A DNA stretch of 39,617 nucleotides, taken from Astrothelium macrocarpum (taxonomy: Eukaryota > Ascomycota > Dothideomycetes > Trypetheliales > Trypetheliaceae). Both the position numbers and the translations under genes were made by a program. Where the stretch lies: NCBI GenBank assembly GCA_021030915.1, contig JAGEMR010000200.1, positions 1 through 39,617 of the forward strand, in the 5' to 3' direction. This document shows positions 13,301-24,906 of this stretch, one piece after another (the stretch's first letter is position 1; each line of letters opens with the position of its first letter). The notes below the pieces were generated by a model, which worked only from the letters and a program-made list of their open reading frames with translations, made no database searches and was not told where the DNA came from.

Positions 13301-15260
13301 ACCATTTTTTTATATGAAAAAAATGTAAAAAAACGATATTCGAAATATTCAAAAAAGATTATTTACAAAATCCCGTATTAAAAATAATTAAACCATCAGA
13401 ATTAATTTAAATCGAAATTAATACGTCCGATTTAATAATAAAAATATATCTATATTAACAAATACCAGATGGAAAATGGCATTTAATCAGTTATTATTCA
13501 AAAAAATTTTCAGAATCAGAATAGAATTATGATATCCATGATAAGAAATTTCTTATCATAATCATTGTATTATAATATTAAAAAATTTATATTGAAGAAT
13601 TTTTATCATTAGAAATCTTTATGAATTATAAAAATCTCATTTATTTTATAATAACGAAATAATTGAACCGACGGCAGATTCGATGATCAGAATTTCTGAA
13701 ATAATATAAATTCATTATCAAATATATATCAGAAAAAAATAATCCAAAAATAGATATATTAAATTAAAAATCAGATTACATGACCAAAAAAATCAATAAT
13801 CAAATAATTCTTAAATTAAATAAGAATGATATAATATCAGAAAATTATACTGAAATCAACATGATTTTAATTATTTTAAAAGAAATATTATTAAACGGAT
13901 AGAAAATAAAGATTCTATAAAAAGAAATCAGAAAGACCATCAAAAAATATCATAATAGGATATTTTATAAATACCCGGAAATCGTATAAATTATAAGAAA
14001 TATCCAATGAAATTATTATTTCGAAAAAATAAAAGAATATATCCAAGATTATATTATAAAATACGTATTATATCAAAAAAATAAATATAATATATAGATA
14101 AAAAGAAGAATAATCATATCAATAGAATTACTGAATGAATCATTCAAATAAATCATTATAAATTTCATAATAAATTTATCAGAATCAAAAAATCTAATAA
14201 TTGGATTTAAATATAATATAATTATGATCATTATGAATAAATTAATAAAATATATCATCATCGAATAATTCAAAAAAATATATAAAATAATTCATATAAT
14301 TAAATTAATATTTCAGAAATTAATAAAATATTTTAAAATTCCAATAAATATTATATCTGATAGAAACCGAAAATTTATATCAATATATTAAAAAATAATT
14401 TTAAAATAATTTAAAATCAAATTAAAGATATTTATAATATATCATAAAAGATAAATAGTCAAATAAAATGAATGAATCAGATTTTAGAATAATATCTAAG
14501 ATATTATATTAATAATCGATAAAATAATTGGATATCGTTTTTATTTATATTATAATTAATATTGAATCAAAGAATATCTATAATTATAAAAAAAATTCCA
14601 ATAGAATATATTCTGAGATAATTAATAAAAAAATTAAAAAAATATAATATAAAAATACCTTCAGATCAGATATAAAAAAATATATAACAGAAATTAAAAA
14701 CTCTGACAAAAATAAAAAAAAAAATTCAAAAATCTAATAAAAAAATTAGAATCAGAAATAAAAAAATTAACATATTCAAAAAAAATGGACCTCAATTAAA
14801 AAAGAAAAATAAAATATATTTATTTATCAAAAATCTCAAAAATAAATTATCAATAAAAAAATTTGGATCAATAAAAATCGGACCATTTTTGATATAGAAA
14901 TAAAAAGAATCAATAAATTTCAAATTGAAATTATTAATAAATGTCAAAATGCATCCGAAATTTTATATATTTTTATTATAATCAGCGGATCTAATAATAT
15001 CATATTAAAAAATATTCCATTTTAAATCAGAAAAAAAAAAACGAATTCGAAATCAAAAAAATAATAGATTTTTATAATCATAAATATTTAATAAAATGAA
15101 AAGGATATCCATTTTCAGATAATATATGAAAAATTGAAAAAATTCTAAAACATTATCAGAAAAAAATAATAAAATATCATAGATCATTCTGAAAATTATT
15201 ATCCAAAAAATCAGAAAATCTCAGAATTTAACGATTCGTCGAATAATATATCATTCATTT
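10360..15260 (+). pseudogene. G2p gag-pol-chromodomain remnant
   Basis: This is the degraded polyprotein region; its limits are approximate. The reverse transcriptase start is visible near 12590-12660 as a degraded form of EYLNENLKKGFIRKS, then PILFV. The catalytic motif is VIIYLDDIFIYS at about 12964-12999. The integrase zinc finger keeps YHN near 13950, but the motif C-V-L-C-Q-K-N-K reads Y-V-L-Y-Q-K-N-K at 14062-14085, both cysteines changed to tyrosine as expected from G-to-A. The integrase core resembles IIMIINKLIKYIII, from an ancestral IVIVDRLTKYAHFIP-like motif. In the chromodomain (YLIK, stop, KGYP) the aromatic-cage tryptophan is TGA at 15097-15099. No protein can be made. Confidence 0.85.
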
Positions 15261-15336
15261 GGATGAATGAACCCCAGATAAAAGAAGAAAGGCCAACAGT
15301 GGTGTCTACCGTAGAATAATTCTCTTCCATCTCCTT

Positions 15337-15567
15337 TTATAATAAATCGAATTCATATTCCATTTTCATTTTCATATATTCTTCAATTTGACGAAGAATT
15401 TTCTTATTTTTTAATAAATGAATCAATATCTGCGTTAATTCTTTTTTATCATTTTCAATACGTTTTCGATATTTTTTATAAATCTTATTTAAAAACGACC
15501 ATAAAAGATTCACACATTTGCGACCATTTTTGATATATTCGGAATATTTCAAACGGGAATTCATCAC
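15337..15567 (-). CDS. Antisense ORF (76 aa) in the gypsy 3' region
   Basis: An open frame runs on the strand opposite to the element, between the chromodomain and the 3' LTR. The peptide begins MMNSRLKYSEYIKNG and is rich in charged residues, with a helical, possibly coiled-coil second half (for example KKILRQIEEYMKMKMEYEFD). The frame is open over 76 codons although the flanking pol has stops everywhere, and the region is clearly less mutated. The matching stretch of G3 (about 21095-21330) is homologous but broken. Antisense ORFs near the 3' end occur in some fungal gypsy elements, from memory. Function is unknown; it may also be a survivor of uneven mutation. The methionine shown is the first in frame. 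Confidence 0.45.
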   Translation of the reverse strand: MMNSRLKYSEYIKNGRKCVNLLWSFLNKIYKKYRKRIENDKKELTQILIHLLKNKKILRQIEEYMKMKMEYEFDLL

Positions 15568-15736
15568 GATATAAATCAGCCTCCATAATAGATAATAATC
15601 GCAAAAAACAGAAATCGAAAAACCAAAATGGGAGATTTCTGGTATAAGGCGACGACGGTCAGAAAAAGAACGGAAGAATATTCTTAAAAAAATTCACGAA
15701 AAATAGCAAATTTATAATACATAAAAATACGTGATT

Positions 15737-15751
15737 AAAAAAGAAAGATAA
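15737..15751 (+). other. Polypurine tract of G2p
   Basis: A purine-rich stretch (AAAAAAGAAAGATAA) lies directly before the 3' LTR start at 15752, where the plus-strand primer is expected. RIP may have added adenines, so its original composition is uncertain. Confidence 0.6.
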
Positions 15752-16120
15752 TATTACGATCCCACAATTATATGAATTCATTTTATTAAAAAATGAACCA
15801 TTAATATGATAATCAGAAAAGATTATTTATATAATCCCAGATAAATATCACCTATTTTATAATGAGATTCATTAAATTGAATATGAGAATTACGATAATA
15901 TTAATAAACAATTCAAATATATAAAAATATTATAAAATCAGTTATAATCTCATTATATTCAAAACCATTTTTTAAACTAATCTTTGATAACGTCTTTAAT
16001 AGAATTTTGAATTATCAAATCAATCATCATTCCTTGCTAGTTCAGTCCTTTACCGACTCACTTCAGAAGCTACCTTGATCTCAAGTAGACTTGGCCCCAA
16101 GGATACCTGGGATCATAACA
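15752..16120 (+). repeat. 3' LTR of G2p (369 bp)
   Basis: Starts TATTACGATCCC (mutated TGTTACGACCCC) and ends CCTGGGATCATAACA. The inner U3 side (15752-16020) is heavily mutated, while the outer U5 end (about 16030-16120) is almost intact, for example TTCAGTCCTTTACCGACTCA. Same length as the 5' LTR. Confidence 0.93.
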
Positions 16121-16483
16121 ATAATCTTAGATATTTTTAAAAATAAATCTATTTAAAATCAAAATGACTTCTAAAATGAATTGATAAAAGATTGAATTAA
16201 TAAAAAATAATAATTGATTGATAATTCAAAATTCTATTAAAAATATTATCAAAGACTAATTTAAAAAATGGTTTTGAATACGACAAAATTATGATAATTT
16301 TATAACATTCTTATATATTTGAACTATTCATCAGTTCTGTCGTGATCCTCACGCGTAATCTAATGAGTCTCACTGTGAAATGGGTGATACTCACCCAAGA
16401 CTGTGTGAGCAGCCTCTTTTAGATACCATACTGGTTGGTTACTCCCTGGCGGGGTGTACCCGCATGACCGTGGGGTCGTAACA
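16121..16483 (-). repeat. G2m 5' LTR, main part, with target duplication ATAAT
   Basis: 16121-16125 is the second copy of the G2p target site; 16126-16483 continues the minus-strand LTR interrupted at 9476. With the 9-base stub it totals 367 bases. On the minus strand it starts TGTTACGACCCC at 16483. Its outer U3 (about 16330-16483) is nearly unmutated and its inner part saturated. It contains two units of the 21-base U3 repeat. To its right, G2m abuts G3 internal sequence with candidate target site GAAAG (16484-16488). Confidence 0.92.
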
Positions 16484-16488
16484 GAAAG

Positions 16489-19400
16489 GATCGTTTAAAA
16501 AATATCTGATAAAAAAATGAATGATAATTTGATTAATAGAATGATGATGAGAGGAATGATCAATTTCCGACATCAAAAAATCTATAAAAAATACGAGAAA
16601 AAATACGAATATATGTATTATAAATAAATCAATAAATAAAATAAATTATACGAAAATAATCAATTATAAAATTCATATTCTAATAATATATAAAAAAAAT
16701 GTTAAAATATTCAAATCATGAGAATTATTATATGATTAAAATATATATTATATTCGATTATTTAATTTATATGATTATAATATAAATAAATCGGAAATAA
16801 TTCGAAATTATAATAAAATTATTTTTGAAAAATTTCAAAATATAAAAAAATATTTCATTTAATATTAAAAATTCAGATCATAAAAAATTAATAAAATCAG
16901 AAAAATATTGAAATAATGAATATTTGATATAAAAATATCAAAATTATTGAAAAATAAAAATTAATATTTAATGAAAAAATATCATTAATATTCAAAATTT
17001 AAAATATTTAAAATATAGAAAAATATGATAATAATAATATTATGATAAAAATTGTAGAAAATATATTAAAAATCAATAATTAAAAGAAATTTTTATAAAT
17101 AAAAAAATGGAAAAAATAATATTTATATATATATTATTATCAAAAAAGAATATAAAATATTTTTAAATGAATTTATTAATATAATTTATTTATGATTATT
17201 GAATTTGAGATTATTTTTAGAAATAATTATTTATAAATAGAGAATATTCAGAATATAAAAAAATATATTATTATTAATATAAAAACGAAAATTATAAAAT
17301 TCATGTAATAAAAAAATTGAAATGATATAAATAAGATTTATGAATAAATTATAATTTTATTATTTGTTATATATATTGAAAATAAAAAAAGAAATATATA
17401 TTAATCAATAAATGATTTTATAAAAATAAAAAAAATTATTTATATCATAATAATAATAATATAATTCAATATCCATTAAATTTTATGAAATAAATAATAA
17501 TTAAAATATATAAAATATAAAAAAATGATTTAAATTTTATATATAAAATATGTATATAAATTTAAATATTATTCAAATATCCAATTATTTATTATATATT
17601 ATTATTTTATTGATAGAAAATAGAATCAAAATATTAATCGATTCAGAAATAAATAGAAATTTTTTATTAAAAATATTTTAAAAATTATTAAATTTATTTA
17701 AAAGATCAAAAAATAAAAAATATATGATATATATGATAATAGAATAATAAATATCAGAAATCGGAGAAATTTTTCAAAAAATTCAATTATTAATTATATT
17801 TATTATAAAATATATCAAAAAAATCGTGTTTGATATTATTATTATGATCAGATATAATATCATATTAAAATTATTATAATTATAATAATATAATTTAATG
17901 ATTAATTAAAAATTTAAAATATTGGAAATAAATGAATATAATTATAGAATTATATCAAAATTTTTGCATTCAGAAAAAATAAAAAATGAAAAAAATGATT
18001 ATTTTATATAAATTATTTTGAAATATGAAATTTTTATTAAAATAAATTCGAATATAATAGATATTCTGATAGAATAAAAAGATCAGAAAATTAATAATTT
18101 AAAAATTATTCTAATAATTTCCAGAATTTTTTTGAAATATAAAAAATGGATATATTTTTTCAAAAAAAAATTAGATATTAAAATATTATTTAAATATTAA
18201 TTATAAAATTATAAAATAAAATTTTTTATGAAAAAATAATCTATATTCAGATTTATTTATATATTATTCAATAAAAAATTTGAAATATTAAAAGAATATT
18301 TGAATAAGAATTTCAAAAAGGATTTTATCAGAAAATTGGAATTATTTATAGAATATCCGATTTTTTTTATATTCAAAAAAAAAAAGAAAATTTATGATTT
18401 TATGTTGATTATAAATAATTTAATAAAATAATAATAAAAAATTGATATTTATTATCAAATATAATTGAATTATAAAATAGATTTTCAAATATATAATGAT
18501 TTGTTAAATTGGATTTATTAAAAATTTATAATTTTATTAAAATAAAAAAAAATGAAAAATGAAAAATAATATTTTGAATATTTTATTATATTATTCGGAT
18601 TCACGAATACGTCAATTAATTATCAGATATTTATTAATAATATATTATAATCATATTTTAATAAATTTATTATTATATATTTGAATGATATTTTTATTTA
18701 TTCGAAAATCCGAAAAAAATATATATAATATATGAAATAAATATTTATCGAATTTGATAAATAAAATTTACGATTAAAATTTTCGAAATATGAATTTTAT
18801 ATCAAAAAAATAAATTTTTTAAATTATATGATTAGAATCGGAATTATTTAAATTAATTTAGATAAAATAAAATCAATTAAAAATTGGCCAGAATTATAGA
18901 ATATAAAAGATATCCAATTTTTTTTTTAAATTTATTAATTATAATCGGAGATTTATTGAAAGATATTCTTTCAAAATATAATTTTTAATAGAATTTATGA
19001 AAAAGGATAATTATTTTGTGTGAAAAATACGTAAAAAAATAATTTTTAAAATATTCAAAGAAAATTATTTACGAAATTCTGTATTAAAAATCATTAAATC
19101 ATCAGAATTAATATAAATTGAAATTAATATATCTGATTAAATAATAAAAATATGTCTATATTAAAAGATAATAGATGGAAAATAATATTTTATAAAATAT
19201 TATTCGAAAAAATTCTTAAAATTAGAATAAAATTATGATATTCATAATAAGGAATTTTTTGTCATAATTATTGTATTATAATATTAGAAAATTTACATTG
19301 AAGGATTATTATTTTTGGAAATTTTTATAAATTATAAAAATTTGATTTATTTCATAATCATAAAATAATTAAATTAAAGATAGATCAGATAATTAGAATT

Positions 19401-20900
19401 TTTAGAATAATGTAAATTTGTCATTAAATATATATTAAAAAAAAACAATTTTAGAATTGATATATTAAATTGAAAAATGGATTATATAATAAAAGAAATT
19501 AATAATCAGATAATTTTTGAATTAAATAAAAATGAAATATTATCAGAAAATTATATAAAAATCAATATAATTCTAATCATTTTTAAATAAAAATAATTAT
19601 TAAAATATAAAATGACAATTTCAAAATCTAAAATTAAAAAAATTATTGAGAATTATTATGACGGAGAATTTTATGGATATTTAAAAATTACGCAAATTAT
19701 AAAAAATATTTGATAAAACTGCCATTTTAATAAAATAAAAGAATATATTCAAAATTATATTATGAAATACGAATTATATCAAAAAAATTAATATAATATA
19801 TAAATAAAATGAAAAACGGTTATATTAATAATATCATTAGAAGAATCATTCGAATAAATCATAATGGATTTTATAATGAATTTATTAAAATCAGAAGATC
19901 TGATGATAGAATTTAGATATAATATTATTATAATCATTATAAATAAATTAACGAAATATATCATCATCAAATAATTTAAAAAAATATACGAAATAATTTA
20001 TATGATCGAATTATTTTTTTAGAAATTAATCAAACATTTTAAAATATTAATAAATATTATATTTGACTGAAATCGAAAATTTGTTTTAATTTATTAAAAT
20101 ATTATTTTAAAAGAAATTGAAATTAAATTAAAAATATTTATAATATATCACAAAAAAACAGACGGATAAATAGAATATATGAATCAATTATTAAAATAAT
20201 ATTTAAAATATTACGTGAATAATCAATAAAATAATTGGATATTATTATTATTTATAATATAATTAATATTAAATCAGAAAATATCTATAGTTATAAAAAA
20301 AATATTAATAGAATATATACTGAAATCAATATTAATAATAAAAAAGAAATTATAAAAAATGATATTTTCGGATTAAATATAAATAAATATACATAAAAAA
20401 TTAAAAATTTTAATTAAAATAAAAATGAATATTAAAAAAATGAATAATCAATAATTTATCAAAAATATGAAAATAAATATATTTAAAAAAAAAAGAATTT
20501 CAATTAAAAAAAAGGAATAAGATATATTTATTTATTAAAAATTTCAAAAATAAATCATTAATCAAAAAATTTGAATCAGTCAAAATCGGACCATTTTTGA
20601 TTCAGAAATGAAAAAATCCGATAAATTTCAAATTCTAATCATCATTAAATATAAAAATATATTTTATTTTTCATATATTTTTATTATAATCAACGGATTC
20701 GATAATATTATATCAAATTATTTTTCATTTTTAATCAAAAAAAAAAAATGAATTCGAAATAAAAAAAATATTCAATTATTAAAACGATTTATATTTAATC
20801 AAATGGAAAGAATATTCCGATTCAAAAAATATATATAAAATCATGAATATTTTAAAAAAATATCAATAAAAATTAAAAAATATTATAAAAAAAAATATGA
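16489..20900 (+). pseudogene. G3 gag-pol-chromodomain remnant
   Basis: Aligned along its length with G2p pol. The reverse transcriptase motif reads YLND at 18678-18689 instead of YLDD, so a catalytic aspartate is lost by a G-to-A change. RNase H falls near 19080-19150, the integrase zinc finger near 19640-19785 and the integrase core near 19920-19970. The chromodomain near 20760-20870 keeps its cage tryptophan (LIKWKEYS, TGG at 20804-20806), unlike G2p and G4. Stops are frequent throughout. Confidence 0.82.
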
Positions 20901-21094
20901 TATATGGAACCAATTTAATTTTTTTTTTTTAAATGATCAAATCATTTTAAAAATCTGTTATTTTTAAAAATCAGAAAAATTCAGAATATAATAATTTATT
21001 AAATAATATATCGTTTATTTGAATAAATGAATTTTAAATAAAAGAAAAAAAAATCAATAATGATATTTGTTATAAAACAATCTTTTTTTATTTT

Positions 21095-21330
21095 TTTTTT
21101 ATAATAAATCGAGATTATATTCCATTTTCGTTTTTGTATATTTTTCGATCTGATGAAGAATCTTTTTATTTTTTAATAAATGAATCAGTATTTATATCAA
21201 TTCTTTTTTATTATTTTTAATACATTTTCGGTATTTTTTACGGATTTTTTTCAAAAATGATCACGAAAAATTCATATATTTGCGATCATTTTTAATATAT
21301 TCAGAATATTTTAAATAAAAATTTATTACG
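21095..21330 (-). pseudogene. Broken copy of the gypsy antisense ORF
   Basis: Nucleotide match to the G2p antisense ORF at 15337-15567 in the same position between chromodomain and 3' LTR, but more mutated and not open over the same length. Confidence 0.5.
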
Positions 21331-21514
21331 ATATAAATAAATTCTTATAAAAAACAGCGGTCGTAAAAAATAAAAATTGGAGAATCAAAATGAAGAATTT
21401 TAGATATAAAACGACGGCGATCAGAAAAAGAATGAAAAGATATTTTTAAAAAAAATTCACAGAAATTAATAAATTTATAATACATAAGAATACGTGATTA
21501 AAAAAAGGGAATAA

Positions 21515-21866
21515 TATTACAATTCTATAATCATACGAATATATCCCATTGGAAAATAATCAATTAATATGATATTTAAAAAGAATTATTCACGCAGTTT
21601 TGGATGAATATCATCCATTTTATGATGAAATTCATTAGACTGAATATAAGAATCATAATAATACTGATGAACAATTCAAATATATAAGAATACTGCGAGA
21701 CTGTTATGATCTTATCATATTCAAAATCATTCTTTAAATTAGTCTTTGATAACGTCTTCAGTAGAATTTTGAATTATCAAAATAATCATTATTCCTTGTT
21801 AGTTCAGTCCTTTACCGACTCATTTCAGAAGCCACCTTGACCCCAAAGATACCTGGGATCGTAACA
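21515..21866 (+). repeat. 3' LTR of G3 (352 bp)
   Basis: Starts TATTACAATTCT (mutated TGTTACGACCCC) and ends CCTGGGATCGTAACA. It lacks 17 bases present in the U5 of G2p (ATCTCAAGTAGACTTGG in that copy), which explains its shorter length. The outer end from about 21790 is unmutated. Confidence 0.9.
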
Positions 21867-22978
21867 ATAATTGATCCGATTTCGGATCAGATTTTCAAAT
21901 TAACGCGAATATATTTTTTTCAAAGGCGAAAAATAATTCATATCTAACAATTATAAAAAATATGATGAATGTGATGATATATAAAGAATTATTATTTTAT
22001 TTTTTTTACAAAATTTTTCGAATTTTATAAAATTATGATTTTTGTATCCATTTAAAATGAATAAACGATATATATTAATAATCTCATTTTTTATATAAAT
22101 ATTAAAATATTTAATTCATATGAGATCGAATTCATTTGTTATTCAATCATTTTCAGAAATTCCAAAATGTTATTAAAATGATAATTTATTCTTTTCGTAT
22201 TAAAAATTTTGATGGATTTTCATTTGAAAAATGATAAAAAATAGGATCATTCAATCGATTTCATAAATATTTAAAATTATTGAAATCCATTCATAATTAT
22301 CTAATTGAATTTATTTTGATCTATAATATTTCTTTAAATTAATAATAATCTTTGAAATATTTGAAATCATATCCATCATAAAATCATTTTCGTCAAAATT
22401 CCAAATATTTTCATTTTATATATCATATTTCGCCTTCATATTATGTATCAATCAAAATCAATCTAAAATTATATTAAAATTTTTATAAAAATATTTCTAA
22501 AAATCAAATCTTTGATTGAATTTCATTTAAAATTCTGATTTTCATTTGACAAAATTTACAGGTCAATTTTTTCCAATTTTATTTCCATTTTATATAATAA
22601 ATAAATGATCGGCCGTATTTTGAAAACGAATATAAATAGAAGGATATTCTCATATATCAAAATCCAGTAAATTCTTCATAATTATCATTTTTTCAGTCTT
22701 TATAAGATTTATTGAATTGGATCGTATTTTATGTCTGAATTTGATTCCGACGCGTTTTCGTTATACAATTATTCGAATAATTTTAAAAATAATATTTGCG
22801 GATTTTTCTTTTTTAAATTGATTTTGATTAATAATTTCGATTGTAAATTATATTCGAATTTTTTTAAAAATGAATTGCGCATTGTTTGATGAATGTATCG
22901 CGTTTTGAAGTATGTGTGTTCATTTCTTGGTGTTCCTGGCCCGCTCGCTTGGATGGCCCGTTCGCTTGTGAAGTACGT
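21867..22978 (+). mobile_element. DNA transposon C (TIR family 3), right 1.1 kb
   Basis: This is the right-hand part of a 1.86-kb element of the same superfamily as B: from about 21930 it aligns with B from 5841 to its end, with nearly equal distance to the right terminus. The left 0.78 kb is absent because G3 inserted here and its other flank is outside the window. It ends at the TIR followed by TA at 22979-22980, and sits in the chromodomain region of G5m. Confidence 0.85.
22936..22978 (-). repeat. Right TIR of transposon C
   Basis: Read inward from 22978: 9-base tip ACGTACTTC, then two 17-base repeats ACAAGCGAACGGGCCAT and CCAAGCGAGCGGGCCAG. Same 9+17+17 layout as the other families, with its own sequence variant. 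Confidence 0.85.
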
Positions 22979-22980
22979 TA

Positions 22981-23041
22981 TATTATTTAAAAATGGATAT
23001 TTTTTTTATTTTATTAAATATTTATAATTATAAAAATCTAT
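22981..23041 (-). pseudogene. G5m fragment: chromodomain region
   Basis: Sixty-one bases between two DNA transposons. The reverse complement matches the chromodomain of G2p at about 15065-15120 (the region around YLIK-W-KGYP). It continues at 24907 after transposon A-prime with no loss, which shows A-prime inserted at a TA within G5m. Confidence 0.82.
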
Positions 23042-23043
23042 TA

Positions 23044-23096
23044 ACGTGGTTACCAAGCGAGTCGGACACCCAAGCGAGTCGGACACTTTCCGCGAC
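23044..23096 (+). repeat. Left TIR of A-prime
   Basis: 9-base tip ACGTGGTTA, two perfect tandem CCAAGCGAGTCGGACAC repeats, then TTTCCGCGAC. Unmutated, and identical to the right TIR and to the TIR of copy A. Confidence 0.95.
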
Positions 23097-23619
23097 TTTT
23101 ACAACAAAACCCGATCATATATCAATCACAATAATCAAAATTCATATAGATTAATCAGAATTCTTTTTAGAAAAGGTTATTATAATTTTCTAATAGATTC
23201 GCGTATTATATTTAAATTTGTTGTATTATTTATATCATTTTTTTCACATTTTTATTTTTATTCGCTGACCGTTATTTTTAAATAATTCATTTTTTATTGA
23301 CCGTATAATATTTTTCTGATTTATTAAATTCTGATTATTTTAAAAGAAAAATGATTTTTTTTTTTTTTATCGGTTTTTTGGAATTTTTCGGTATTTATTA
23401 AGGGCCTCATTCGTTTTACGAAATGATGAAATTTTTTTTTTTAGAAGAATAATCCGATATATAATTTATTATATATTTTTAATAATTTGATTAATTCCAA
23501 TAAAAATTAATATTGACAAATTATTATAATATTATATAATTCGATTTTTAATAAATTCAGATTATAAAATTATTTTAATAGAATTTTATAATATTTTTGA
23601 TTTTTATAAAAATAATAAT

Positions 23620-23840
23620 TCTAATAAAAATTCTGAAAATATAGAAATATATAATTTAATATCAAATCGAAAAATTATATTTTTTGGATTATAAAAAATA
23701 AAATTTATTTTTTTAAAATTTATTTAAATATTTTTTATAATAAAAATCTTTTTGAATGCGGTTACAAATATTGGAAAGAATTCGACTTTGATGATATATA
23801 TAATATACGTCTGAATAAAATCCTCAATTTGACGTCTGTA
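23620..23840 (+). pseudogene. Remnant of unknown protein carried by A-prime
   Basis: The plus strand shows ENIEIYNLISNRKIIFFG, then stops, then IFFIIKIFLNA and NIGKNS in the frame shared with copy A and partly with the open 49-codon piece in B. It is interrupted by RIP-type stops. No family is recognised. Confidence 0.4.
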
Positions 23841-24851
23841 TATTCTTTTTAATGAATTAAAACATTCAATATTAAATGATTAAAATATATGAAATGAATA
23901 AGAAGATATATAAAATATTAGAATCTTATTCTTTTTATAATAGAATTCAAAATCAATTAAATGATGATTTTCATATCCATTTAAAATCAGAAATTGATAT
24001 TATCTAATAATACGCAATTTTGTATATTTATCAAAATATTTTATTCATTTTAAATTAATTTTATTTATTATTTAATCATTATTATTTAAAAAAATAATCT
24101 AATCTGATAAAATTATACGATTTTTATATCAATTAATAAAATGATTTTTATTTATAATCATCAAAAATAATAGAATTATTCAATTTTAAAAATTAATTCT
24201 TTAAATTATTATAATCCATTTTTAATTATTAAATTGAATTAATTTAAATTTTTTATATTAATTTATATATATAATTATTATGATGGAAAAAATAATATTC
24301 ATTATAAAATCAGTTTTATTAAAATTAAAGATATCAATTATATCCATATCATATTTGACTATTATATTTGATATAAAAAAGAATCAGTTTCTGATAAATG
24401 TAGGATTTTTATATAAGACCTTTTAGAAATTATATTTACACATAAAACGCGTTTTAAATTCAGAATATTATCTAATAAAATTAGAAATCCAATTATATCT
24501 AATATATATCGTATTATATTGAATTAATAATTGATTAATCATATTTTATATATACGAGATTCTGAATGGATATTTTTGAAAATTCAATTCAAAAATAAAA
24601 TTTTTAATATACGATTTTTTTATATCATAAAATTTTTCTGAATTAGATATTTTATTATTATATGAGAATTTATTATAATATCAGTCATATAATATTAAAC
24701 GTGGAATATTATAAAATTTTACAATCTTTCGAATATTAAAATTTTGATTTTTTTTAATAACGTTTAAGATAAGAATAATTCTATTCTTTTTTAAAGAGGA
24801 TTTCATGTGTTGTTGCGGAGAAAAATGTTGTCAAAGTTGAAAGATTGAATT

Positions 24852-24904
24852 GTCGCGGAAAGTGTCCGACTCGCTTGGGTGTCCGACTCGCTTGGTAACC
24901 ACGT
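24852..24904 (-). repeat. Right TIR of A-prime
   Basis: Exact inverse of 23044-23096, followed by the target TA. Confidence 0.95.
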
Positions 24905-24906
24905 TA

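Larger units (their letters stand above)
9477..16120 (+). mobile_element. Ty3/gypsy chromovirus G2p, full length (6644 bp)
   Basis: This is a complete but dead LTR retrotransposon: 369-bp LTRs at 9477-9845 and 15752-16120, internal region 9846-15751, and a 5-base target duplication ATAAT on both sides. It is inserted in the 5' LTR of G2m, 9 bases from that LTR's inner end. Recognisable remains in order are reverse transcriptase (from about 12590, YLDD at 12973-12984), RNase H (about 13370-13440), integrase zinc finger (about 13940-14076), integrase core (about 14200-14265) and a chromodomain (about 15050-15160). The order RT, RNase H, integrase, chromodomain identifies a Ty3/gypsy chromovirus. 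Confidence 0.93.
16484..21866 (+). mobile_element. Ty3/gypsy element G3, 5' part missing
   Basis: A plus-strand element that starts inside the internal region (aligned to about 10755 of G2p) and runs to its 3' LTR end at 21866. Its 5' LTR and about 0.9 kb of internal DNA should lie left of G2m, outside the window, because G2m inserted into it. It is itself inserted in DNA transposon C: the bases after 21866 belong to C, with candidate target site ATAAT (21867-21871). Confidence 0.87.
23044..24904 (+). mobile_element. DNA transposon A-prime (TIR family 1), complete
   Basis: 1861 bases with perfect 53-base TIRs (23044-23096 and 24852-24904), flanked by TA at 23042-23043 and 24905-24906. The empty site is seen in G2p near 15060-15066. 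Sister copy of A at 1-1463. The interior is heavily mutated; peptide remnants similar to those in B occur at about 23620-23840 with stops. The frame that enters from the left TIR is not considered real because it lacks an ATG. Confidence 0.93.

Noticed and set aside
14073..14273. Hydrophobic 60-66 aa frames at 14073-14273, 19788-19970, 25668-25856 and 33606-33806
   Set aside because: All four are the antisense strand of the same gypsy integrase segment; the apparent membrane protein is a by-product of AT-rich sequence.
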